Below are positions 52,331-59,656 of a stretch of DNA of 64,000 bases, piece by piece; the stretch's first letter is position 1, and every line of letters starts with the position of its first letter. The notes beneath the pieces were generated by a model. The model searched no databases and was not told where the DNA came from. It saw only the letters and a list, made by a program, of their open reading frames with translations. The DNA is from Bdellovibrionales bacterium (GTDB lineage Bacteria > Bdellovibrionota > UBA1018), in the NCBI GenBank assembly GCA_018266355.1, contig JAFEAP010000023.1:245758-309757 (forward strand). Direction: 5' to 3'. A program made the position numbers and the translations under genes.

Positions 52331-52541
52331 AAACACTTTTCCTAAATCTGAATATAAAGAGGCTCCATCACGGCTCATCGGGCTGCCTTCGAGCACTTCC
52401 TGTGCTCGACCGCGCCGCGGGCGCGGTTGGCCTTCTCGGACATTCTGTCCTCGAAGTGCCCGGCGCCCATCGCGCATCCTGCGCGGCGGCGTTCGCGTGA
52501 TGGAGCCTTTTTATATTCAGATTTAGGAAAAGTATTTTCGC
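52327..52541. repeat. Multi-hairpin element with long terminal inverted repeats, immediately 3' of rnpB
   Basis: Terminal arms (about 52327-52372 and 52497-52541) are near-perfect inverted repeats, including CTAAATCTGAATATAAA. They enclose a GC-rich core that folds into small hairpins: TCGAGCAC-TTCCT-GTGCTCGA (52389-52409), ACCGCGCC-GCG-GGCGCGGT (52409-52427), GGAC-ATTCT-GTCC (52438-52450) and CGCGC-ATCCT-GCGCG (52471-52485). The right arm ends AGGCCTTTTTATA-like in terminator style, so it may terminate rnpB. No protein is encoded. It has the anatomy of a MITE-like or structured mobile element; no target-site duplication is obvious. Confidence 0.75.
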
Positions 52542-52601
52542 CCACCGTTTGGTGGATGCTCTCGTCTTGCCCGACGTCAGAGGTGCGCCTAAGATTTTCG
52601 C

Positions 52602-53045
52602 ATGGCACATCGCTTACTCTATTTGTCGATCGTCTCGATGATCGCCGGGGCGTCGGTTCCCTTTCCGTTCGCCGTCGCCGGTCCGGCGCGGGAGTTTTCT
52701 CAGTTCCCGGCGAAGGTGAAGACGGAAGCCTCGCACGCGGTGAAATTCGAGACGCCGGAGGCGAAGAAATACCGATCGGCGATCGCGAAGGCGGTGAAGA
52801 AGCCGCCGAACTTCGCGGGTTATTGCACGCTCGTCGAACTCGGGTGCGGCTCGGGCTGCGTGAAGTTCGTCGTCGTCGATCGGAAGTCGGGCGAAGTGAT
52901 CGACGGGGGGGCCGAAGGGTACGGGGAACTCGCTTACCAGCCCGGCAGCCGCCTCATCGAAGCGACGGCCTCGTGCCCGGACACGGGAAAATGTCCGAAG
53001 AAATACCTCCTCTTCGAAGGCGGTCAGCTTCATCCGCTCGATTGA
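52602..53045 (+). CDS. Secreted protein of unknown function
   Basis: A 147-residue protein with a Sec signal (cut near AVAG) and a cysteine-containing mature domain (GYCTLVELGCGSGCVKF and ASCPDTGKCPKK), suggesting two disulfides. No family recognised; sequences of this type are seen as uncharacterised secreted proteins. It lies alone between the rnpB element and a convergent gene. Confidence 0.65.
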   Translation: MAHRLLYLSIVSMIAGASVPFPFAVAGPAREFSQFPAKVKTEASHAVKFETPEAKKYRSAIAKAVKKPPNFAGYCTLVELGCGSGCVKFVVVDRKSGEVIDGGAEGYGELAYQPGSRLIEATASCPDTGKCPKKYLLFEGGQLHPLD

Positions 53046-53081
53046 GGGTCCTCGGCCGAACCGAGGCCGTCCCGAATCGCG

Positions 53082-53117
53082 AAAAAGAGAAGGGCCCGTC
53101 CGTCCTGGACGAGCCCT
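53082..53117 (-). terminator. Intrinsic terminator of the leftward gene ending at 53145
   Basis: On the minus strand AGGGCTCGTCC / GGACGGGCCCT (53117-53107 with 53101-53091, one mismatch) forms a hairpin followed by TTCTCTTTTTC. It sits 28 bases beyond the stop of the leftward gene. Confidence 0.75.
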
Positions 53118-53144
53118 CGCGTTCAAGCGATCGGTCGGTGGGAT

Positions 53145-53912
53145 TTACCGATGGGAGACGCTTTTCGGACGAGCGCGCTTGAAGGTCCGGTGGAGCGCGG
53201 AGCCCGGCCGGTACTTCGCCATGGCGCCGATTTGGTACTCGACGTAAGTCGCGGTGCCGTCGGTCGACGAGCGGGCGTTCGAGATGAAACGCGCGCAGTG
53301 GTCGGTGAACTGGACCGTCGTCTTGCCGTTCACGGCCGTGAGCGAGTGATTGCGGGCCGGATCGACGAAGTAGATGTTCGAGTACATGCCGTCGCCGAGG
53401 CGGAGGATCTGGGTTCCGTCGACGAGCGGCGCGCTCGAGCCGGTCGTCGGCAGGACGCTCGACGTGTAGTGGTTCATCTTGTCCTGGTCGGTGAGGAAAC
53501 CCGCGGAAACGAAGCCGGCGCGGACGCCGGTCGTTTCGGTGTTAAGGGCGAGCGTTCCGCCGTGCCCGAGGTAGCCGCCGAGCGGGAAGCGCCCGTCTTG
53601 GCGAGTGTAAGTTGCGAGCATTTGTTCGGCCGGCGCGTAGGTCCAGGCCCCGCACTGGGTGAAGTTATTGCACACGCGGAAACGCGCGACGTATTTGTAG
53701 GCGGCGATGTCGACGTGGTTCGCGCCCCGGCAGAACATGTCGGCCGCGGCTTGGCTCGTGAGCGTCGGGCCGACGCACGAGTTCGGATCGAACACGTCGG
53801 CGTTCGGATCGTCCGGAGTGCAGTTCGGACAGTTGAAGCTTTCGTTCGCACGCGCGAAGGAATTCGCGAAGGAAAGGGCGAGCACGCTAAACACTAAAAT
53901 TCGACGGATCAT
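53145..53912 (-). CDS. Secreted protein of unknown function
   Basis: A 255-residue exported protein; start ATG 53912 has a perfect AGGAG site. Signal cleavage is near ARA. The mature N-terminus has cysteines in SFNCPNCTPDD and SCVGPT, and a central MFCRGANHVD segment. No domain recognised. It has its own terminator downstream and is divergent from the TIGR02147-type regulator. Confidence 0.7.
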   Translation of the reverse strand: MIRRILVFSVLALSFANSFARANESFNCPNCTPDDPNADVFDPNSCVGPTLTSQAAADMFCRGANHVDIAAYKYVARFRVCNNFTQCGAWTYAPAEQMLATYTRQDGRFPLGGYLGHGGTLALNTETTGVRAGFVSAGFLTDQDKMNHYTSSVLPTTGSSAPLVDGTQILRLGDGMYSNIYFVDPARNHSLTAVNGKTTVQFTDHCARFISNARSSTDGTATYVEYQIGAMAKYRPGSALHRTFKRARPKSVSHR

Positions 53913-54050
53913 GAAATCTCCTAATCGGGCGGGAGTGATTTCCCGCGGGTTCGGTACTTTCCTCACTCCGGAGCGAATGAGTAGTCTGAATTCGAGAAGG
54001 GGCCGCGAAAGCGTGGATCGAATAATTTCGCCACACTTCGTGGCAAGCGG

Positions 54051-54896
54051 ATGCTAAAACGCGAATTCGGTCTCGACGCGTTTCGTCAACGCTTGCCTTT
54101 CGGGCGCGACTCGGCGAAGTTGCGCCCCGTCATGGAGTATGTGGCCTTCCTCGAGCGCGAGTTCGAAAAGCGGCGGATCGTGAATCCGCGCTATTCCCTT
54201 CGCGCATACGCGCGATTCCTCGCCGTGGATCCGTCCACGCTCTCGCAGGTCCTTCGTCGGAAGCGGGCGCCCGGCCGCGCTTTCCTCGCGGACAGCGGGA
54301 AGCGCCTCGGACTCGCTTCGAGCGAGATCCTCGGTTTCCTGGACGAGTCGCGCCGGAAGGCGGAATCGGCCGTCGGTATCGACGAGGTCCGGTACCGGAT
54401 CATGGCGAGTTGGCATCACGTCGCGCTCTTCGAACTCTTCGCGCTCGAGGGATTCGAAGTCACGCCGGCGTCGGCCGCGCGGCTGCTCAAGATCCCGGTC
54501 GCCGAGGCGCGCGCTTCGCTCGAGCGACTCGAGAAGGTCGATCTGCTCCACCGCACTCCGGAAGGGAAATGGACGCGGCCGTCGTCCTTTTTCTCGACGG
54601 TGGGTTTTCCGCTCTCGACCCCAGCCCACCGCCAAGTCCAGGGCGAGTTCTTTTCGATGGCCTTGAACGCGATCGAGTCCGTCCCGCACGCGAATCGCGA
54701 GCACTCCGGGCTCACCGTCGCCGCGCGCGCCGCGGACGTCGAGACGATCCGTCGGAAGATTCGGAAGTTCCAGACCACGCTGAACGCGTGGATCGAGCGC
54801 AGGGGCGCGCCCGATTCGGTCTACCAGCTCGCGATGGCCTACTTCCCGCTCGTCTCGGCGGAGTCCGTCGTTTCCACTCGGAGGAGAACGAAATGA
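54051..54896 (+). CDS. TIGR02147-family transcriptional regulator-like protein
   Basis: A 281-residue cytoplasmic protein with an N-terminal helix-turn-helix-like segment (YSLRAYARFLAVDPSTLSQVLRRKR) and a C-terminal domain with the helical layout of the TIGR02147 group. That group is frequent in Bdellovibrio and Fibrobacter and usually stands next to genes for small secreted proteins, as here. It overlaps the following secreted protein gene by four bases. Regulation of the downstream pair is an inference from position. Confidence 0.78.
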   Translation: MLKREFGLDAFRQRLPFGRDSAKLRPVMEYVAFLEREFEKRRIVNPRYSLRAYARFLAVDPSTLSQVLRRKRAPGRAFLADSGKRLGLASSEILGFLDESRRKAESAVGIDEVRYRIMASWHHVALFELFALEGFEVTPASAARLLKIPVAEARASLERLEKVDLLHRTPEGKWTRPSSFFSTVGFPLSTPAHRQVQGEFFSMALNAIESVPHANREHSGLTVAARAADVETIRRKIRKFQTTLNAWIERRGAPDSVYQLAMAYFPLVSAESVVSTRRRTK

Positions 54897-55642
54897 TCCG
54901 TTTCTCGATTCCCGCCTGGATCCCGATGATCGCGGCGTTCGTCGCGGCCAGCCCGAACGCGCACGCGAACGGAGGCCAGACCCACGGCGGCACCGCCGTC
55001 GTCTGCCGTTCTCCCGACGGGTCGATCGCTCGCGCGGAGGTTCTCGATCTTTTCGAGGCCCGGGAACTCCTCGGTGTGAGGCCGATGCAGATCGTCGACG
55101 CCGATTGGGCCCGGACGGCCATCTTGTGGGCGCTTCGTTACCGTTATCGCGGAAGGAGCATTTACGCCGACACCCTCGAACGGACGATCGACGAACTCCG
55201 CTACCGTTTCAAGTTCCTCGAGCCCGGACGGCACGTCGAGTTGATCCCCGATGTTTTTCCGAAGATCGGCGAGGTCGGATGTGCGAGCCGTTTGCGCGCG
55301 ACCGTCGGCGACCGGTGCACGTTCCGCCGGCTCCTCGCCTTCGACGAGCGTTGCGAGATCGAACAGCTCGCTTCTTTCGACGACGACGGGGCGATCCTGA
55401 TCGATAGCGAGATTTACGAGTCGCTCGATCCATTGAATCGGCTCGCGATCGAGTTGCACGAGGGGGCTTACTACCTCGACCGCAAATACCGGCGGGCGAA
55501 GGACTCGACCTTCGCGCGGAGGCTCGTCGGCCTCCTGCTCGCCGACCATCCTGACGCCCGTCTCGACCCGATGATCGATGCCTATCGTTTCTTGCTCGGC
55601 GACGACGCCACCGTCCTTCCCTTGATTCCTAGGAGTTTCTGA
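54893..55642 (+). CDS. Secreted protein, paralogue A of a tandem pair
   Basis: A 249-residue exported protein with GGAGGAG site and ATGA overlap with the regulator gene. After the signal it has GGQTHGGTAVVCRSPDGS, then EIEQLASFDDDGAIL and AIELHEGAYYLDRKYR near the C-terminus, all shared with the next gene. It has a 31-residue cysteine-containing insert (GCASRLRATVGDR...FDERC) before EIEQLAS that the paralogue lacks. The HE pair recalls a metal site but is not a full HExxH motif. Function unknown. Confidence 0.72.
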   Translation: MIRFSIPAWIPMIAAFVAASPNAHANGGQTHGGTAVVCRSPDGSIARAEVLDLFEARELLGVRPMQIVDADWARTAILWALRYRYRGRSIYADTLERTIDELRYRFKFLEPGRHVELIPDVFPKIGEVGCASRLRATVGDRCTFRRLLAFDERCEIEQLASFDDDGAILIDSEIYESLDPLNRLAIELHEGAYYLDRKYRRAKDSTFARRLVGLLLADHPDARLDPMIDAYRFLLGDDATVLPLIPRSF

Positions 55643-55643
55643 T

Positions 55644-56645
55644 ATGCGTGAATTCCTGACTTTCGTTTCGATCTCGATCTTTCTCGCCGCGTTCGCCGGT
55701 CCCCGCGACGTCCGCGCGGAAGGCGGCCAGACCCACGGCGGCGGCGCGATCGTGTGCCGATCTCCGAACGGCGCGATCACCCGCGCGGAAGTCCTCGACG
55801 TCTTCGAGGCGCGCGAGCTTTACGGACTGAATCCCGTCGCGGTCACCGACGTGGACGCCACGCGGACGGCGATGCTCGGAAGCCTTCGCAGCCGTTACCT
55901 CGGGAAGAGCCTTTATCCGGCCTACCTCGAGCAGACGCTCGCGATGCTCCACCCGCGTTTCAAGCTCCTGAACCCGGGCGTGCGCCTCGAGGTGATCCCG
56001 GACGCATTTCCGAAGATCAACATTCGCGGATGCGAGATCGAACAGCTCGCTTCCTTTAACGACGACGGAGTGATCCTGCTCGATCGCGAAATCATGGGCG
56101 CGCTCGACCCGTTGAACCGTCTCGCGATCGAGCTCCACGAGTCCGCGTACCTGCTCGACCGGAAGTGGCGGAAGGCCACGAATTCGGTCTTCGCGCGGAA
56201 ACTCGTCGGCTTCTTGCTCGCCGATCACGCCGATCCGAAACTCGATCCGATGATCGCGGCTTACGATTTCGACGTTCCGCACGCCGGCATTTACGGCGTC
56301 CAAGGCTCCATGAGCTGCCGAGCCGAGATCCAACTCCGCGACGACGGCGGGCTCCGCGTTTATCATTCCCCGGGAGACTGCCCAGACCGGATCAGCCCGA
56401 CTCCGTTCGAGGCGAACGGTTACGGCGATTTTCTGCCGACCGGCATGCCCGACGAGTGGCACTGGACGAACCGGAAGCCGGGGCAGACGGAAGGCTACAG
56501 CCTCGTCGTCCTGAAACGTCTCGGATCGGGCGCGATCGACCTCGGCGGCGAGACGCTCACGTTCCGAACCCAGAGCACGCGTTCGGTTCGTCGTCCCCTT
56601 CGCACGCGGCCCGCCCAGATTCATAGCCGTCCACGGCGTCGGTAG
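55644..56645 (+). CDS. Secreted protein, paralogue B of a tandem pair
   Basis: A 333-residue exported protein starting one base after paralogue A. Shared blocks are GGQTHGGGAIVCRSPNG, AEVLDVFEARELYG, EIEQLASFNDDGVIL and AIELHESAYLLDRKWRKA. It has an extra 90-residue C-terminal domain with cysteines (SMSCRAE, GDCPDR), absent from A. The pair arose by tandem duplication, followed by loss of an insert here and loss or gain of the tail. Likely cell-envelope proteins; function unknown. Confidence 0.72.
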   Translation: MREFLTFVSISIFLAAFAGPRDVRAEGGQTHGGGAIVCRSPNGAITRAEVLDVFEARELYGLNPVAVTDVDATRTAMLGSLRSRYLGKSLYPAYLEQTLAMLHPRFKLLNPGVRLEVIPDAFPKINIRGCEIEQLASFNDDGVILLDREIMGALDPLNRLAIELHESAYLLDRKWRKATNSVFARKLVGFLLADHADPKLDPMIAAYDFDVPHAGIYGVQGSMSCRAEIQLRDDGGLRVYHSPGDCPDRISPTPFEANGYGDFLPTGMPDEWHWTNRKPGQTEGYSLVVLKRLGSGAIDLGGETLTFRTQSTRSVRRPLRTRPAQIHSRPRRR

Positions 56646-56834
56646 TCGCTTTTCGGCACTTTCGGCCGCGTGGACCGGTAAAAATCACCCGGTGTCCGGA
56701 GATCCGCTCGGGGAGCGGGTTTGCAGGCCCTCGGAACGATTCGCTTTCCGCATATTCCAGGATTGGCCCGGGATTCGCTTTCTTTAGATTCCGCGCACTC
56801 CCATGAGGGGAGGGCCTTTTCGGAACGGAATCCC

Positions 56835-57737
56835 ATGAAAAATTTCCCGCTCGTCCGTCAGTTCGCCGTCGTTTTCGGTGTCGTCGCCGCGTTCGCCGGA
56901 TGCTCGAAAAAGAACGACGTTCCTCCGGGATCCACTTCGCTCACCGAGCTTCCGATCGGGACCGGGATCTCCGTCGTGACCGCGACCCCCGCGGAATGTC
57001 CGACGGGCGGCCTCGTCGTGCAGACGTTCCTCGATAAGAACCGGAACGGCCTCCTCGACTCCGACGAGACGGTCCTCGCGCGGAGTCCCGTCTGTAACGG
57101 CGAAAAAGGCGACCGCGGCGTCGGCGCCGGGGTGAGCGTCGTCGCGGCGAGCGCGGGAGCGTGTCCGGCGGGCGGCACCGTGATTTCGACCTACCCCGAT
57201 TACGACAACGACGGAGTCCAAGACGTCGACGAAGGCACGACCTCCGTCAGTACGATCTGTAACGGCGTGAGCTCCGTGCTTACGAGCGTCGCCGCGAACG
57301 GGATGCAATGCCCGGCGGGCGGCACCGTCTACACCACCCACGTCGACGGTCAGGCGCCGAGCTCGGCGATCGTTTGCAACGGCGTCGCGGGAGTCGACGG
57401 ATCGGACGCCGGTATCAAGATTTCCGCCGTCGGCCCGGCGGTGCCCGGCCGGTCGTTCACGGCTTGTCACCACGACGCCCTCTATATCCCGGACGCCGCG
57501 AGCGGCCGCGGCTGGCTGATCTTCCGCCACCAAGCGAACGGCTCCGCCGATCAGGGGATCGGAACGACGGGGTTCAATACCTGGAACGTCGACATCGCCG
57601 ACTTCGCGCTCGTCTCGGAAAACCTCGCCGTTACTTACTGTTCGCTGCACTGGAATCCGGCGGCGAAGAAACTCGACTTCACCGTCGTCGAAAACACGTA
57701 CGGCCAAGGCGGCCAGACGGGCTCGGTTCAGTTCTGA
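56835..57737 (+). CDS. Lipoprotein with Cys-Asp repeat units (DUF7151-like)
   Basis: A 300-residue protein with lipobox FAGC (Cys 23). Residues 45-190 carry three tandem units of the form CPxGGxVxxxxxDxNxDGxxDxxExxxxxxxxCNG, with DKNRNGLLDSDE and DYDNDGVQDVDE as calcium-loop-like cores. The third unit is shortened, and then a C-terminal domain begins. Such repeats occur in surface lipoproteins, sometimes called DUF7151 or collagen-linked units. Start ATG 56835 is chosen for the signal; no ribosome binding site is obvious. Confidence 0.75.
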   Translation: MKNFPLVRQFAVVFGVVAAFAGCSKKNDVPPGSTSLTELPIGTGISVVTATPAECPTGGLVVQTFLDKNRNGLLDSDETVLARSPVCNGEKGDRGVGAGVSVVAASAGACPAGGTVISTYPDYDNDGVQDVDEGTTSVSTICNGVSSVLTSVAANGMQCPAGGTVYTTHVDGQAPSSAIVCNGVAGVDGSDAGIKISAVGPAVPGRSFTACHHDALYIPDAASGRGWLIFRHQANGSADQGIGTTGFNTWNVDIADFALVSENLAVTYCSLHWNPAAKKLDFTVVENTYGQGGQTGSVQF

Positions 57738-57748
57738 GTTCGAACCGA

Positions 57749-58555
57749 TTAAGGATGCGTGCCCGCGGTCTGGGCGTCGTGGGCGTGCTTCTTCGCGTCC
57801 GGTTTCTTCCGGGCGAGGACGGGCTTCGTGCTCCACCCGAGCGACCGGATCCATCCGTTCACCGCCGGTAGGACGGCGTCCGCACCTTCCGGCGCGTACG
57901 TGTAGAGCGAAACCGAGTCCCCGAAGTCCTTCGCGGCGGCGTAGACCTGCGGGAGTGCGCAGCTGCCGTCCTTCGCGGCGACGATCATGCGCGGAGTCTT
58001 CGCCGCGAGGAAGGGCGCGTAGGTTTTCGCGAACGAGCCCTCGGCGGATTCGCAAACCGGGTTCAAGAGCAGTGCGGCCTTGATCTTGTCGCTCATGCCG
58101 TCGGAATCGGGCACCATCGCGACCTTCGCGCCGAAACCCTTCGCGACGAGCGCGGTCTTCGCGGGGTCGATTTCGAACTGCTTCATCATGCGCGAGCCGA
58201 TCATGCTGCCGACGACCGCGCCGAGCTCTTCGGCTTCCTTCTTCGCGTCCGCGCTCGGGGCGCCTTTCGCTTTCTTGTAGGACCAGTCGAGGCGAAGGGT
58301 CACCCATCCGTCGGCGACCGCCGCGTTCGCGAGTTTCTTGTAATCGGGATCCTTGGCCGTGCCCTCCGAATCGGCCGCGATGACCAAGAACGGGTGCGGG
58401 CCTTCGCTCTTCGGGGCGTCGATCCACCCTTCGACCGATCGATCGTCGAGGTCGATCCGCGTGCGCTGATCGCGGATCGCCGGGTGGGCGAGAGCGGAAG
58501 CGGCGAAGAGAGTGACCGAGGTGACGAGGGTGAGGCGCGTGGCTTGGAAATTCAT
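57749..58555 (-). CDS. Exported alpha/beta-hydrolase-like protein, possibly inactive
   Basis: A 268-residue exported protein with a layout like the dienelactone-hydrolase family: a beta strand then FLVIAADSEGT, TLRLDWSYKK, and ALVAKGFGAKVAM where the nucleophile elbow GxSxG or GxCxG should be. The elbow reads GFG with no Ser or Cys, so catalysis is doubtful. The C-terminus is lysine/histidine rich. It is convergent with the lipoprotein gene across 11 bases. Confidence 0.55.
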   Translation of the reverse strand: MNFQATRLTLVTSVTLFAASALAHPAIRDQRTRIDLDDRSVEGWIDAPKSEGPHPFLVIAADSEGTAKDPDYKKLANAAVADGWVTLRLDWSYKKAKGAPSADAKKEAEELGAVVGSMIGSRMMKQFEIDPAKTALVAKGFGAKVAMVPDSDGMSDKIKAALLLNPVCESAEGSFAKTYAPFLAAKTPRMIVAAKDGSCALPQVYAAAKDFGDSVSLYTYAPEGADAVLPAVNGWIRSLGWSTKPVLARKKPDAKKHAHDAQTAGTHP

Positions 58556-58654
58556 CCCGTTATCTCAGGGGAAGGTCCTCGCTTTCGCAAGCGGATTCAT
58601 GGGAGCGTGACGCCCCCGGTCTGGACACGTTTCTTCGGTTTGCTACCTTCGTGA

Positions 58655-58711
58655 GTAGGCTCGCCCGCGGATGGGAGGGCTCCGCCCGACCGCTACGGGC
58701 GAGCTGTTCTA
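58655..58711 (+). repeat. 57-nt GTAG-hairpin repeat, copy A
   Basis: Begins GTAG and then GCTCGCCCG ... CGGGCGAGC, a 9-bp stem around a 28-base interior that itself contains GGGAGGGCTCCGCCC. It is 50 of 57 identical to an inverted copy at 62816-62872. A C in the left stem here is T in the other copy, and the paired G is A, so pairing is kept. It lies 24 bases upstream of the M14 peptidase start. Confidence 0.75.
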
Positions 58712-58734
58712 TGACTATGGAAAGGTCAGACCGC

Positions 58735-59625
58735 ATGCGCCTCCTCTCGAACGCCTTCGCTCTCGGAATCCTCGTCCTCGGGACGATCCCCGCGGCCCGC
58801 GCCGTCGATCCCTTCCATCGCCAATACTCCGATATCCAGACCGACCTCGGGGATCTCGCGAAGCGCTTTCCTCAGTCGGTCCAAGTCTTCTCGATCGGGA
58901 AGAACGACACCGGTCAGGAAATCCAGGGCATCAAGTCGGGCGACGGTCCGATGCACACGCTCGTCGTCGGCACTCACCACGGAAACGAATACGGAGCGAC
59001 CGAAGTCGCCCTCGCGTTCGCGCACGCGGTGGCCGAGGTCCCGATCAAGGGCCAGACGGTTTACGTGATTCCGGTCCTGAACGTCTCCGGGTACAACGCG
59101 CGTACGCGGACCGAACTCGGCCGCGACCCGAACCGCGACTACGTCGGCCCGTGCGGGTCGGACGGTCCGTGGCACCTCCGCTCGACGAAGGCGCTCGCCG
59201 ATTTCATCGATCGCGAGAACGTCATCGCCTCCGCGACGCTTCACACTTATTCGCCCTTCGTCCTTTATCCGTGGGGCTTCAGCACCCACGACACGAAAAC
59301 CGAGTATAACGACGTCTACATCGACCTCGCGAAGTCCGCGGCGCTCGATAGCGGCTATCCGGTGGGGAACTCGACCGACGCGCTCTATCCCGCCGACGGT
59401 TGCTACGAGGACTATGCGATGTGGAAGTACGGCATCTGGTCGCTGCTCTTCGAGATGGGGTCGACCCACACGCCGAATCAGGTCGCGATCGACGAGCTGA
59501 TCCGCGGGAACGTCCCCGGACTCCGCCGCTTCCTCGAGCAAGCGCCGACGAAACGGGCGGACAAGCACGCCTTCACCGGCAAATGCGACACCGATAAGTC
59601 GGGTCCGCGCCGGATCGACGAGTAA
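58735..59625 (+). CDS. M14-family zinc carboxypeptidase
   Basis: A 296-residue exported peptidase. GGAAAGG about 10 bases before ATG 58735 fixes the start; earlier in-frame ATGs exist at 58711. The zinc site is the HxxE of GTHHGNEYGATE plus His in TLHTYSPFV, the substrate Arg/Asn is in RDPNRDY, and the catalytic Glu is in SLLFEMG. M14 enzymes trim C-terminal residues from peptides or peptidoglycan stems. It is the first of three secreted hydrolases in a segment bracketed by repeats. Confidence 0.9.
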   Translation: MRLLSNAFALGILVLGTIPAARAVDPFHRQYSDIQTDLGDLAKRFPQSVQVFSIGKNDTGQEIQGIKSGDGPMHTLVVGTHHGNEYGATEVALAFAHAVAEVPIKGQTVYVIPVLNVSGYNARTRTELGRDPNRDYVGPCGSDGPWHLRSTKALADFIDRENVIASATLHTYSPFVLYPWGFSTHDTKTEYNDVYIDLAKSAALDSGYPVGNSTDALYPADGCYEDYAMWKYGIWSLLFEMGSTHTPNQVAIDELIRGNVPGLRRFLEQAPTKRADKHAFTGKCDTDKSGPRRIDE

Positions 59626-59656
59626 GACGCGAGGTCGTTTTAGCGCCGAGGGCGCC

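Noticed and set aside
52327..52541. Complete insertion sequence next to rnpB
   Set aside because: There is no transposase frame; both strands of the arms give only short mirrored peptides. It is kept as a non-coding repeat.
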